A stretch of 6,615 nt of DNA. Origin: an uncultured Prosthecobacter sp. (GTDB lineage: Bacteria > Verrucomicrobiota > Verrucomicrobiia > Verrucomicrobiales > Verrucomicrobiaceae). Each line of letters begins with the position of its first letter. Positions within the stretch are counted from its first letter, which is position 1. The DNA lies in NCBI GenBank assembly GCA_937941745.1, contig CALDGV010000272.1, forward strand, positions 1-6,615, in the 5' to 3' direction. This document shows, piece by piece, positions 1 through 6,035 of the stretch. The translations under genes were made by a program, and so were the position numbers. The notes below the pieces were generated by a model. It did not search any database. It saw only the letters and a program-made list of their open reading frames with translations, and was not told the origin of the DNA.

Positions 1-893
1 CCTTCTTCAACAGGCACTTTGGCCTGGGTGTTCAGGAACCGATCCAGGAGCGCGATTTTGTGGTTTCCAATAAGGATGAACTGACCGTCTGGACCTCGGC
101 AAACCCCAAGCCCTCGGGAGATCAGGTCGGCGAAGCTCACGAAAAAGCCATCTGTGTCTGGTTCAGCCTGCAGGATGCCCGTTGGCAGGCCGATTCCCGG
201 GCAGCCGATGCCCTCATTCTGAAAGCCTGGAAGCTCATGGTGGGACGCGAGCCCGCCCATAGCACCGACGTCACCTACGAGGCTGCCGGTAAGGAGGACC
301 GCGGCAGCTACATGGTCATTCAGGGAAGGACAAAAAACACCACCTATGGTGAAGAAGTGGCTGCAAGCTTCCTGTTTCCCAAAGACTGGAAGGGCAAGGC
401 TGCACTCTGGCTGACCCATGCCGGATTCAGCAGCCTGCATGCTGCTGGCCCCACACCTGAAGTGCAGAAACTGCTGGATGAAGGTGTGGCCATCGCCTGC
501 CCGCAGCTTTATCTCGAAGGTGCCGCCGAGCAGCCTAAGGCCGGTGACAACCTCAAGGCCCGGACGAACGATTTTCGCGAATTCAGCGGCTACACCTATG
601 GCTACAACCCCACACTGCTGGCCCGCCGGGTGCATGATGTCTTCACCATGGTCGCCATGATGCAGAGTCATGAAAAATGGCCCGCCCAGGACATTCGGCT
701 CATCGCCACGGATGGGGCTGAACCGGTTGGGTTGGTGGCCGGGGCGCTGCTTGGAAAGGTGCTTGCCCGTGTAGATGCGGAGCCTGGGGACTTTCGTTTT
801 GCCCGGCTGACCAACTTCTGGGACATTCATTTCGTTCCCGGAGCGGTCAAATATGGGGATGTGGAGGCTCTCGTCCGCCTGAATCGTCGCTGA
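1..893 (+). CDS. Alpha/beta-hydrolase (acetylxylan-esterase-like) family protein, C-terminal part, 5' end outside window
   Basis: The frame is open from the window edge (first whole codon at 3) to the TGA at 891-893, giving 296 visible residues; the true start lies upstream. The visible part resembles the C-terminal half of large secreted esterase-like proteins common in planctomycetes and verrucomicrobia. Recognisable blocks are FFNRHFGLG followed by EPI at the extreme left, DRGSY, a LFPKDWKGKAALW strand, PEVQKLLDEGVA, and GYTYGYNPTLLARRVHDV at about 582-641. This half looks like a second, degenerate hydrolase fold: where a Gly-x-Ser-x-Gly nucleophile elbow would be expected it reads ATDGAE (about 705-722), with no serine. 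Any catalytic site would therefore be in the missing N-terminal half. The protein stops only 12 residues after the VKYGD block, where I recall relatives continuing, so it may be slightly truncated. The family call rests on remembered motifs; the substrate is unknown. Confidence 0.7.
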   Translation, partial: FFNRHFGLGVQEPIQERDFVVSNKDELTVWTSANPKPSGDQVGEAHEKAICVWFSLQDARWQADSRAADALILKAWKLMVGREPAHSTDVTYEAAGKEDRGSYMVIQGRTKNTTYGEEVAASFLFPKDWKGKAALWLTHAGFSSLHAAGPTPEVQKLLDEGVAIACPQLYLEGAAEQPKAGDNLKARTNDFREFSGYTYGYNPTLLARRVHDVFTMVAMMQSHEKWPAQDIRLIATDGAEPVGLVAGALLGKVLARVDAEPGDFRFARLTNFWDIHFVPGAVKYGDVEALVRLNRR

Positions 894-929
894 TCTAGCA
901 TCAAGCCTGATTTGTGGCGGAAAAACCGC

Positions 930-957
930 TTGCCGCCGTGGAGGATGCCCCTATTCT
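930..957 (+). promoter_or_regulatory. Possible sigma70-type promoter for rpsB-tsf
   Basis: TTGCCG (930-935) and TATTCT (952-957) are separated by 16 bases, each matching four of six consensus positions. A run of five A (921-925) lies just upstream and could act as an UP-like element. Transcription would begin near 964 and leave a leader of about 135 bases that includes the hairpins at 1002-1068. The match is weak and the phylum's promoter consensus may differ, so this is only a candidate. Confidence 0.22.
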
Positions 958-1001
958 CCGCGCCCCTCCCGTCCGGCTTTTGTCAGTCTGGAGAATTCAG
1001 C

Positions 1002-1081
1002 AAACCTCAACCCGCAGGTTTTCCGGATCAAGGCTCGCTGCCTTGAGCATGCACCCGCTGAGTGCATGTGCGGAACTCAAG
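1002..1081 (+). promoter_or_regulatory. Structured 5' leader of rpsB: three consecutive hairpins with an alternative pairing
   Basis: Three perfect inverted repeats follow each other. AAACCT (1002-1007) pairs with AGGTTT (1016-1021). TCAAGGC (1028-1034) pairs with GCCTTGA (1040-1046) over a 5-base loop. CATGCAC (1048-1054) pairs with GTGCATG (1062-1068) over a 7-base loop. In addition CTTGAG (1042-1047), which overlaps the second hairpin's 3' arm, can pair with CTCAAG (1076-1081) to enclose the third hairpin, excluding the second. Ribosomal protein S2 represses its own rpsB-tsf mRNA through the leader in E. coli, so a regulatory role here is reasonable. That role is inferred: I do not recognise a catalogued RNA family. 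Confidence 0.4.
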
Positions 1082-1099
1082 CACCCTCAACTACACTAC

Positions 1100-1786
1100 A
1101 TGTCCCAAATCCTCGCCGAACTCGTCGAAGCTGGTGTCCATTTTGGTCACCAGACCAAGCGCTGGAACCCGAAGATGAAGCAGTTCATCCTCGACTCCCG
1201 CAACCAGATCCACATCCTCAACATCGAGGAGACTGTGAAGCAGATCGAAGCCGCTGCGGCTTTCCTTTCTGAACTCGCCCGCAAAGGCCGCCGCATGCTC
1301 TTCGTGGGCTGCAAGCGCCAGGCCCAGGAAGCCATCCGTGAGGCCGCTGAGGCCTGCGGTCAGTTCTATGTGAACCATCGCTGGCTGGGGGGCACCCTCA
1401 CCAACCTCGAAACCATCCGCAAGAGTGTGGCCCGCCTCGGCTATCTTGAGGAAATCGAGAAGAAGCCCGAGTTCAAGTCCATGTCCAAGAAGGAACTGGC
1501 CTCACTCAACCGCGAGCGCATCAAGCTGGAGCGCAACCTTCGCGGTGTCCGCGGCATGGAGAAGTATCCAGATGCCGTCATCATCGTGGACAGCGCCCGT
1601 GAGCACATCGCCGTCAACGAAGCCCGCCGTCTGAACATCCCGATTGTGGCCCTGGTGGACACGAACGCCGATCCGGACCTCATCGACTACCCCATCGCGG
1701 CCAACGATGACGCCATCCGCTCCATCCGCATCATCCTGCAGAAGCTGATCGACCCCGTCATCGCTGCTGCTGGTGAGAAGAAGTAA
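1100..1786 (+). CDS. rpsB: 30S ribosomal protein S2
   Basis: The 228-residue protein is S2, a component of the small ribosomal subunit (E. coli S2 has 241 residues). The N-terminus carries the classic block [17 protein letters not shown] (residues 11-27). It is followed by [12 protein letters not shown], the RWLGGTLTN block, a lysine/glutamate-rich helical hairpin (around [19 protein letters not shown]) and the second S2 signature [33 protein letters not shown]. It ends with the ANDDAIRSI helix. The ATG at 1100 places HFGHQT at the usual distance from the start. In-frame starts upstream (ATG 1049, GTG 914) would add residues unlike S2 and cut into the hairpin leader. No Shine-Dalgarno site precedes 1100; the preceding 20 bases are rich in C and A with one G. 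The gene is followed 31 bases later by tsf, the conserved bacterial arrangement. Confidence 0.98.
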   Translation: MSQILAELVEAGVHFGHQTKRWNPKMKQFILDSRNQIHILNIEETVKQIEAAAAFLSELARKGRRMLFVGCKRQAQEAIREAAEACGQFYVNHRWLGGTLTNLETIRKSVARLGYLEEIEKKPEFKSMSKKELASLNRERIKLERNLRGVRGMEKYPDAVIIVDSAREHIAVNEARRLNIPIVALVDTNADPDLIDYPIAANDDAIRSIRIILQKLIDPVIAAAGEKK

Positions 1787-1817
1787 TTCATCCAATCTTT
1801 TTACCCCCAAACCGAAT

Positions 1818-2414
1818 ATGGCAGAAATCACCGCCAAGCTCGTCCAGACCCTCCGCGAAAAGACCAACGCGGGAATGATGGAGTGCAAAGCCGCCCTCAA
1901 GGAAGCCGATGGCGACCTGGAGAAGGCCGAGACCATCCTTCGCAAGAAGGGCATCACCAAGGCTGAGAAGAAGGCAGACCGTCAGACCAAGGAAGGCATC
2001 GTCGCCAGCTACATCCACATGGCAGGCCGCATCGGCGTGCTCATCGAGGTGAACTGCGAGACCGACTTCGTGGCCAAGAACGAAAACTTCCAGGCTTTCG
2101 TCCGTGACGTGTCCCTGCACATCGCTGCAGCCTCCCCCAAATACATCCAGCGCGAAGACGTCCCTCAGGACCTCATCGCCAAGGAGCGCGAAATCGCCGC
2201 TGAGCAGGTGAAGGGCAAGCCCGCCGAGATCGTCGAGAAGATCGTCTCTGGTAAGATCGACAAAATCTTTGCTGAACAGTGCCTGCTCGACCAGGCCTTC
2301 ATCAAGAATCCGGACCTTACCGTCCGTGACTTGGTGAAGAGCAAGATCGCCGAACTGGGTGAGAACCTGGTCATTCGCCGTTTCGTGCGCTACGCCGTTG
2401 GCGAAGAGATCTGA
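1818..2414 (+). CDS. tsf: Translation elongation factor Ts (short form)
   Basis: EF-Ts is the cytoplasmic guanine-nucleotide exchange factor that releases GDP from EF-Tu. The 198-residue product opens with the UBA-like domain, including the hallmark LREKTNAGMMECKAALKEA (residues 12-30) and a DLEKAETILRKKG helix. It then has the core domain with the EF-Tu-contacting TDFVAKN motif at residues 82-88. The C-terminal part carries QCLLDQAFIKNPDLTVRDLV and ends at RRFVRYAVGEEI. At 198 residues it is much shorter than E. coli EF-Ts (about 283) and near the Thermus form (about 196), so it has a single rather than duplicated core subdomain. The ATG at 1818 gives the family's normal N-terminus; an in-frame ATG at 1773 would overlap the end of rpsB. 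No Shine-Dalgarno site is visible. It is probably co-transcribed with rpsB, and transcription ends at the terminators just downstream. Confidence 0.97.
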   Translation: MAEITAKLVQTLREKTNAGMMECKAALKEADGDLEKAETILRKKGITKAEKKADRQTKEGIVASYIHMAGRIGVLIEVNCETDFVAKNENFQAFVRDVSLHIAAASPKYIQREDVPQDLIAKEREIAAEQVKGKPAEIVEKIVSGKIDKIFAEQCLLDQAFIKNPDLTVRDLVKSKIAELGENLVIRRFVRYAVGEEI

Positions 2415-2429
2415 TCCCGTCACAACCAC

Positions 2430-2449
2430 AGAGTTCGGCGACGAACTCT
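2430..2449 (+). other. Hairpin with GNRA-type tetraloop after tsf
   Basis: AGAGTTCG (2430-2437) pairs perfectly with CGAACTCT (2442-2449) around the loop GCGA, a GNRA tetraloop known for stability. It starts 15 bases after the tsf stop and 9 bases before the main terminator stem. Only a mixed T/C stretch follows, so it is unlikely to terminate alone. It may protect the 3' end of the mRNA or help the terminator (inference). Confidence 0.5.
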
Positions 2450-2458
2450 TTCTACTTC

Positions 2459-2489
2459 AAGGAGGCAGCCTCAGGCTGCCTCTTTTTTT
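2459..2489 (+). terminator. Rho-independent terminator of the rpsB-tsf operon
   Basis: GAGGCAGCC (2462-2470) and GGCTGCCTC (2474-2482) form a perfect nine-base-pair, GC-rich stem with the three-base loop TCA. Seven T follow directly (2483-2489). The A and G before the stem can extend it into the T-run. This is a textbook intrinsic terminator placed 45 bases after tsf. Confidence 0.93.
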
Positions 2490-2500
2490 GCGGCCATGAC

Positions 2501-2524
2501 AGCCTTCGGATTGGAAGGTTTTTT
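2501..2524 (+). terminator. Possible second (back-up) intrinsic terminator
   Basis: CCTTC (2503-2507) pairs with GAAGG (2514-2518) over a six-base loop, and a G-T and an A-T pair can extend it outward. Six T (2519-2524) follow. The stem is shorter and weaker than the one at 2459-2489. The 3' arm can instead pair with ACTTTCC (2527-2533), so its strength is uncertain. Confidence 0.45.
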
Positions 2525-2532
2525 GAACTTTC

Positions 2533-2656
2533 CGCCAAATCATGGCGTCGGATAAGGGTAACAACCCCCTCGCACGTCATGCGAACCGCATCCTCAACCT
2601 CACTCAGGGGATGCCTGCTGCGGCCCTTCATCCAGGCTGCGAATGCCTGAACAGGC
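2533..2656 (+). promoter_or_regulatory. Inverted-repeat-rich region upstream of the beta-oxidation operon
   Basis: Several short perfect inverted repeats are packed ahead of the thiolase gene. CGCCA (2533-2537) faces TGGCG (2543-2547) with five bases between. ATGCG (2579-2583) faces CGCAT (2587-2591) with three between. GCCTG and CAGGC then alternate at 2613-2617, 2633-2637, 2645-2649 and 2652-2656, and ATGCCTG is directly repeated at 2611 and 2643. The 15-base repeat at 2533-2547 could be an operator for a dimeric regulator of fatty-acid genes. No convincing -10/-35 pair was found. Function is inferred and short repeats can arise by chance. Confidence 0.25.
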
Positions 2657-2693
2657 CTTTTCCAGGGATCGAAACCTCTGTCTCAGAACTGCC

Positions 2694-3971
2694 ATGAAAC
2701 CCCTCTACATCATTGCTGCCGCTCGAACGCCCTTTGCCCGTGCTGGTTCCAGTCTGGCCGGACTGGATGCCGTGGACCTGGGTAAGGCGGCTGTCTCCTC
2801 ATTGCTGGCCCGGAGCGGCATTGATCCCCAGGCTGTGGACGAAACCATCTTTGGTTGTGTGGGGCAGCCGGCGCAGGCTCAAAACATCGCTCGTGTCATT
2901 GCCCTGCGCAGCGGTTTGCCTGAATCCAAGCCAGCCATGACTGTGCATCGGAATTGTGCCAGTGGTTTGGAAGCCCTGACCACGGCGCATGGCAAAATGT
3001 GCGCAGGACAGGGTGAGGTGTTTGTGGTCGGCGGCACGGAGAGCATGAGCAACATGCCGCTCTACTTTTCCCGCAAGGCCGCGGGAAAATTTGCCCAGTT
3101 GGCCAAGGCAGGGACCCTGCCCGCAAAGCTGGGGGCCGCGACGGCCTTCCGTCCAGCAGACTTTGCTCCTCTGATCGGGCTGAAACTGGGACTCACGGAT
3201 CCCGTGGTGGAGATGAACATGGGGGAGACGGCGGAATTGCTTGCCCGTGAATTTGGCATCAGCCGCGAGGAGCAGGATGAATTCGCTCTTCAGAGCCACC
3301 GCAAGGCTGTGGCGGCCGCCGCTGCCCTGCAGAAGGAGGTCAGCCCTGTTTACGTCATGGGCAGTGAGGTGACTGCCGTGCTCGCAGACAATGGCATGAG
3401 GCCTGATTCCAGCCTCGAAAAGCTGTCCAAGCTCAGGCCGATGTTTGCCCGTGAGCAGGGCACTGTCACGGCAGGGAACTCCAGCCAGATCACCGATGGT
3501 GCTGTGGCCTTGCTGGTGGCCAGCGAGGAGGCGGTGAAGCGTCACGGCTGGGAGCCGCTCGGCAGGATGACCCACTACATTTATACCGGCTGTGATCCTC
3601 GGCGCATGGGCCTGGGGCCGGTGCGTGCCATGGATGCCTTGCTGCATCGCAGCGGTCATTCCCTCGAGGACTTCGATGTCTTCGAGATCAACGAAGCCTT
3701 TGCCGCGCAGGTGCTGGCTGTGCGGCAGTGTCTGAAAAACCCTGCCAGCGCCCGTCGTGCGGGTCTTGAGCAGCCTCTTGGCGACCTCCCTGAGGCCCGT
3801 CTCAACCCGCGCGGCGGTTCCATCGCCCTCGGGCATCCCGTGGGGGCCACCGGAGCACGTCTCGTCCTGACGGCGCTCGACCAGCTTCATGAAGCCAGGG
3901 CCTCTCGTGCTCTCGTCAGTCTCTGCATTGGTGGCGGCCAGGGCGGTGCGGCCATTCTCGAAAGGGTCTGA
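2694..3971 (+). CDS. fadI: Acetyl-CoA C-acyltransferase (3-ketoacyl-CoA thiolase), FadI-like beta subunit
   Basis: This thiolase cleaves 3-ketoacyl-CoA with CoA to acetyl-CoA plus a shortened acyl-CoA, the last beta-oxidation step, in the cytoplasm. From ATG 2694 the protein has 425 residues. It opens with MKPLYIIAAARTPF, the normal thiolase start; an in-frame ATG at 2643 would add 17 unrelated residues. Catalytic features are complete: nucleophile Cys88 in NCASGLEAL, NEAF at 333-336, His381 in GGSIALGHPVGATGAR and Cys411 in CIGGGQGG. Extra segments at about 121-172 (before EMNMGETAE) and 342-372 make it longer than FadA (387 residues) and close to FadI/trifunctional beta subunits (about 436). 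However, E. coli FadI has HEAF, as I recall it, where this protein has the FadA-like NEAF. Being first in the operon, before the hydratase/dehydrogenase gene, also follows fadIJ order rather than fadBA. Gene symbol is moderately sure; enzyme class is very sure. Confidence 0.93.
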   Translation: MKPLYIIAAARTPFARAGSSLAGLDAVDLGKAAVSSLLARSGIDPQAVDETIFGCVGQPAQAQNIARVIALRSGLPESKPAMTVHRNCASGLEALTTAHGKMCAGQGEVFVVGGTESMSNMPLYFSRKAAGKFAQLAKAGTLPAKLGAATAFRPADFAPLIGLKLGLTDPVVEMNMGETAELLAREFGISREEQDEFALQSHRKAVAAAAALQKEVSPVYVMGSEVTAVLADNGMRPDSSLEKLSKLRPMFAREQGTVTAGNSSQITDGAVALLVASEEAVKRHGWEPLGRMTHYIYTGCDPRRMGLGPVRAMDALLHRSGHSLEDFDVFEINEAFAAQVLAVRQCLKNPASARRAGLEQPLGDLPEARLNPRGGSIALGHPVGATGARLVLTALDQLHEARASRALVSLCIGGGQGGAAILERV

Positions 3972-3992
3972 AACCTCCATCCCATCCACCTC

Positions 3993-5975
3993 ATGAAAAC
4001 CCATCTACTGGATTCTCTGGTCATCCATCCTGCGAACCCCGCGGCAGAGGCACCTTTGAAGCACTTCCGGCTGGAGTTTGACGAACATCATCGTGCCTGG
4101 ATCACCTTCGACATGGCGAGCGGTGCCGCCAATGTCTGGAATGAAGGCACTTTCCGTGAGTTCAACCGCTGTCTGGATGAAATCACTCATCATCATGGCG
4201 TCAGCGCCCTTTTTATTCTCAGTGCCAAGGAGCGTGTGTTCATCGCGGGTGCCGATCTGAAGTCCGTGAGGCAGGCCACCGCCAAGAAGTTGGAAGGTTT
4301 GATTGATCTTGGACAGGCCACTTTCAACCGGCTCGCAGCCATGAAGATGCCAAAAGTGGCGCTGATCCATGGAGCCTGTGTCGGGGGTGGGCTGGAACTG
4401 GCGCTGGCATGTGATGTCCGCCTTGCCAGCGACAGTGGGCACACCCGCCTGGGACTGCCTGAAACGCAGATGGGCCTGATTCCTGCCTGGGGCGGCTCGA
4501 CCAGGCTGCCCAAGCTCCTCGGGCTGTCGAAAGCTCTGGAGCTGATTGTCAGCGGCAGGCTGCTGAAGCCTGAGGAGGCTCTGAAGGCAGGCTTGGTGAG
4601 TGCCGTGGTGCCTCGTGAGCATTTGCAAAAGGCAGGTTTGAAGCTCGTCGCAGTTTCCAAGCCCAGCCGCAGACGCTGGGCTGATTTCCTGATGGCGCCG
4701 TTCATCGCTCAGAAGGCCAGGGCCGCAGTGCTGACGAAAACGCATGGACTTTATCCTGCCCCCCTTCGGGCAGTTGAGGTCGCCTCACGGGCGCCCTTCA
4801 CTTCCATGGCGAAGGCCATGGAGCTTGAAAAGCACGCCATCCTCGACTTGGCGCTCACCTCTGAAACTGGGCGCCTGATCGACTTCTTTTTCCGCAAGGA
4901 GGACGCCACGAAAAAATCCTGGCCAGAAGGCGTGGCGCTGCCGGTGCATGACGTCACCGTGATCGGTGCAGGAGTGATGGGTTCAGGCATTGCACACTGG
5001 CTGGCCTCACGAGGGCTTCGGGTGCTGCTTCAAGACATCAGCACAGAGTCGCTGGCGCGTGGTCTTGGGCGCATTCGCGATCTTTGTGTGGAAGGCGTCA
5101 AACGTCGTTCCATCACACGTTGTGAGATGCGAGAGACGCTGGATCTTCTGACGCTTGAATGCGGCAGGGTGCCTTTGAGCCATCAGCAGATGGTCATCGA
5201 GGCTGCCACCGAAGACTTGGTGTTGAAGAAGAAGATCTTTGCCGATCTGGCGGCGCGATCAGGGCCGGACACGATCCTTGCCACCAACACTTCAGCCCTT
5301 TCGGTGAGTGAACTGGCCGCCTCCGTCCCTCAGCCAGAGCGCGTGGTCGGGCTGCATTTCTTCAATCCAGTGCACCGCATGCCTCTGGTCGAGATCATCA
5401 CCACCCGGCAAACGTCCAAAGATGTCATCGCCACCACGGTGAGTTTTGTCCAGAAGCTTGGGAAGGTGCCGGTTGTCGTGAATGACAGTCCTGGTTTCAT
5501 CGTGAACCGCATTCTTGTGCCTTATCTGATGGAGGCGGTGCACCTGCATGAGTCGGGGGTGCCTGCGGAGTTGATTGATGAGGCCATGCTCGACTACGGC
5601 ATGCCCATGGGGCCGGTGCGTCTGCTGGATGAGATTGGCCTCGATGTTGCCGCGCATGTTGGCAGGACGTTGGAGTCGGCATTCCCTGGCCGCTTTCCGC
5701 GTGCCACGATGATTCACACCCTGATTGAGGCTGGCAGGCTGGGCAGGAAGACAGGCGAAGGCTTCTACAAGCACCCGCTGCCTCCAACCCGCAGGATGCC
5801 ATGGACTGAGGCTGATCGCCGTTTGATGGAGCGGGTGCGCGAACGACTGGGTGGCCTGATCTTTGAAGAAGCTCGCCGCGTCGCCGAAGAAGGTGTGGCG
5901 AGGTCAGAGAAGGACATCGAGCTCGCGATGACCCTGGGCACGGGCTTTCCGGTGTTCCGCCCGCTTGCGCTTTGA
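3993..5975 (+). CDS. fadJ: Bifunctional enoyl-CoA hydratase / 3-hydroxyacyl-CoA dehydrogenase, FadJ-like alpha subunit
   Basis: This 660-residue fusion would hydrate trans-2-enoyl-CoA and then oxidise the 3-hydroxyacyl-CoA with NAD, passing the product to the thiolase encoded 21 bases upstream. The hydratase/isomerase domain (about 25-215) has the oxyanion-hole segment FIAGADLK (83-90) and both catalytic glutamates, Glu135 in GGGLE and Glu157 in GLPET. A linker (about 222-312) leads to the Rossmann domain with GAGVMGSGIA (325-334), the ribose-binding Asp348, NTSALS (432-437), and the catalytic pair His455 (HFFNPVHRMP) and Glu467. The C-terminal domain begins at NDSPGFIVNRIL (498-509). The second C-terminal repeat ends abruptly at GTGFPVFRPLAL, where E. 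coli FadJ (714 residues) continues for about 55 residues. The start at 3993 is the only suitable ATG and adds about 20 residues before the hydratase fold. No Shine-Dalgarno site is seen; the upstream 20 bases contain no G. Confidence 0.94.
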   Translation: MKTHLLDSLVIHPANPAAEAPLKHFRLEFDEHHRAWITFDMASGAANVWNEGTFREFNRCLDEITHHHGVSALFILSAKERVFIAGADLKSVRQATAKKLEGLIDLGQATFNRLAAMKMPKVALIHGACVGGGLELALACDVRLASDSGHTRLGLPETQMGLIPAWGGSTRLPKLLGLSKALELIVSGRLLKPEEALKAGLVSAVVPREHLQKAGLKLVAVSKPSRRRWADFLMAPFIAQKARAAVLTKTHGLYPAPLRAVEVASRAPFTSMAKAMELEKHAILDLALTSETGRLIDFFFRKEDATKKSWPEGVALPVHDVTVIGAGVMGSGIAHWLASRGLRVLLQDISTESLARGLGRIRDLCVEGVKRRSITRCEMRETLDLLTLECGRVPLSHQQMVIEAATEDLVLKKKIFADLAARSGPDTILATNTSALSVSELAASVPQPERVVGLHFFNPVHRMPLVEIITTRQTSKDVIATTVSFVQKLGKVPVVVNDSPGFIVNRILVPYLMEAVHLHESGVPAELIDEAMLDYGMPMGPVRLLDEIGLDVAAHVGRTLESAFPGRFPRATMIHTLIEAGRLGRKTGEGFYKHPLPPTRRMPWTEADRRLMERVRERLGGLIFEEARRVAEEGVARSEKDIELAMTLGTGFPVFRPLAL

Positions 5976-6024
5976 TCCCTGGCACGATGGCTGGTTGCAT
6001 TCGCTGCAGGTCACGACACCAGTC

Positions 6025-6028
6025 GAGG
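6025..6028 (+). promoter_or_regulatory. Shine-Dalgarno site (GAGG) of the ROK gene
   Basis: GAGG lies seven bases before the ATG at 6036, an ideal spacing, and supports that start. It is the only clear Shine-Dalgarno-like site among the five genes whose starts can be judged here. Confidence 0.6.
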
Positions 6029-6035
6029 TCCTTCC

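Noticed and set aside
917..929. GCGG-AAAAA-CCGC hairpin as a terminator for the upstream gene
   Set aside because: The stem is only four base pairs and no T-run follows, so it is too weak to call a terminator.
914..1099. N-terminal extension of rpsB from GTG 914 or ATG 1049
   Set aside because: The added residues do not resemble S2, and the start at 1100 gives the normal S2 N-terminal length. The extension overlaps the possible promoter and the hairpins.
1788..2429. 213-codon open frame on the - strand opposite tsf
   Set aside because: It lies almost exactly antisense to tsf, has no recognisable motif, and its start region falls in the hairpins at 2430-2449. The same reasoning applies to the other - strand frames, including 4005-4745, 5497-6042 and 5904-6569.
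2643..2693. Earlier ATG (2643) for the thiolase
   Set aside because: It adds 17 residues before the canonical thiolase N-terminus, has no ribosome binding site, and lies within the GCCTG/CAGGC repeats.
2799..4004. Long open frame of 401 codons on the - strand across the thiolase gene
   Set aside because: It mirrors the thiolase gene, whose motifs are complete on the + strand. The antisense translation shows no recognisable domain; long antisense frames are expected in GC-rich coding sequence.
5976..6035. Search for a terminator or promoter between fadJ and the ROK gene
   Set aside because: Only a loose CTGGT/ACCAG pairing (5991-6022) with a long loop is visible. There is no T-run and no convincing promoter, so nothing was called.
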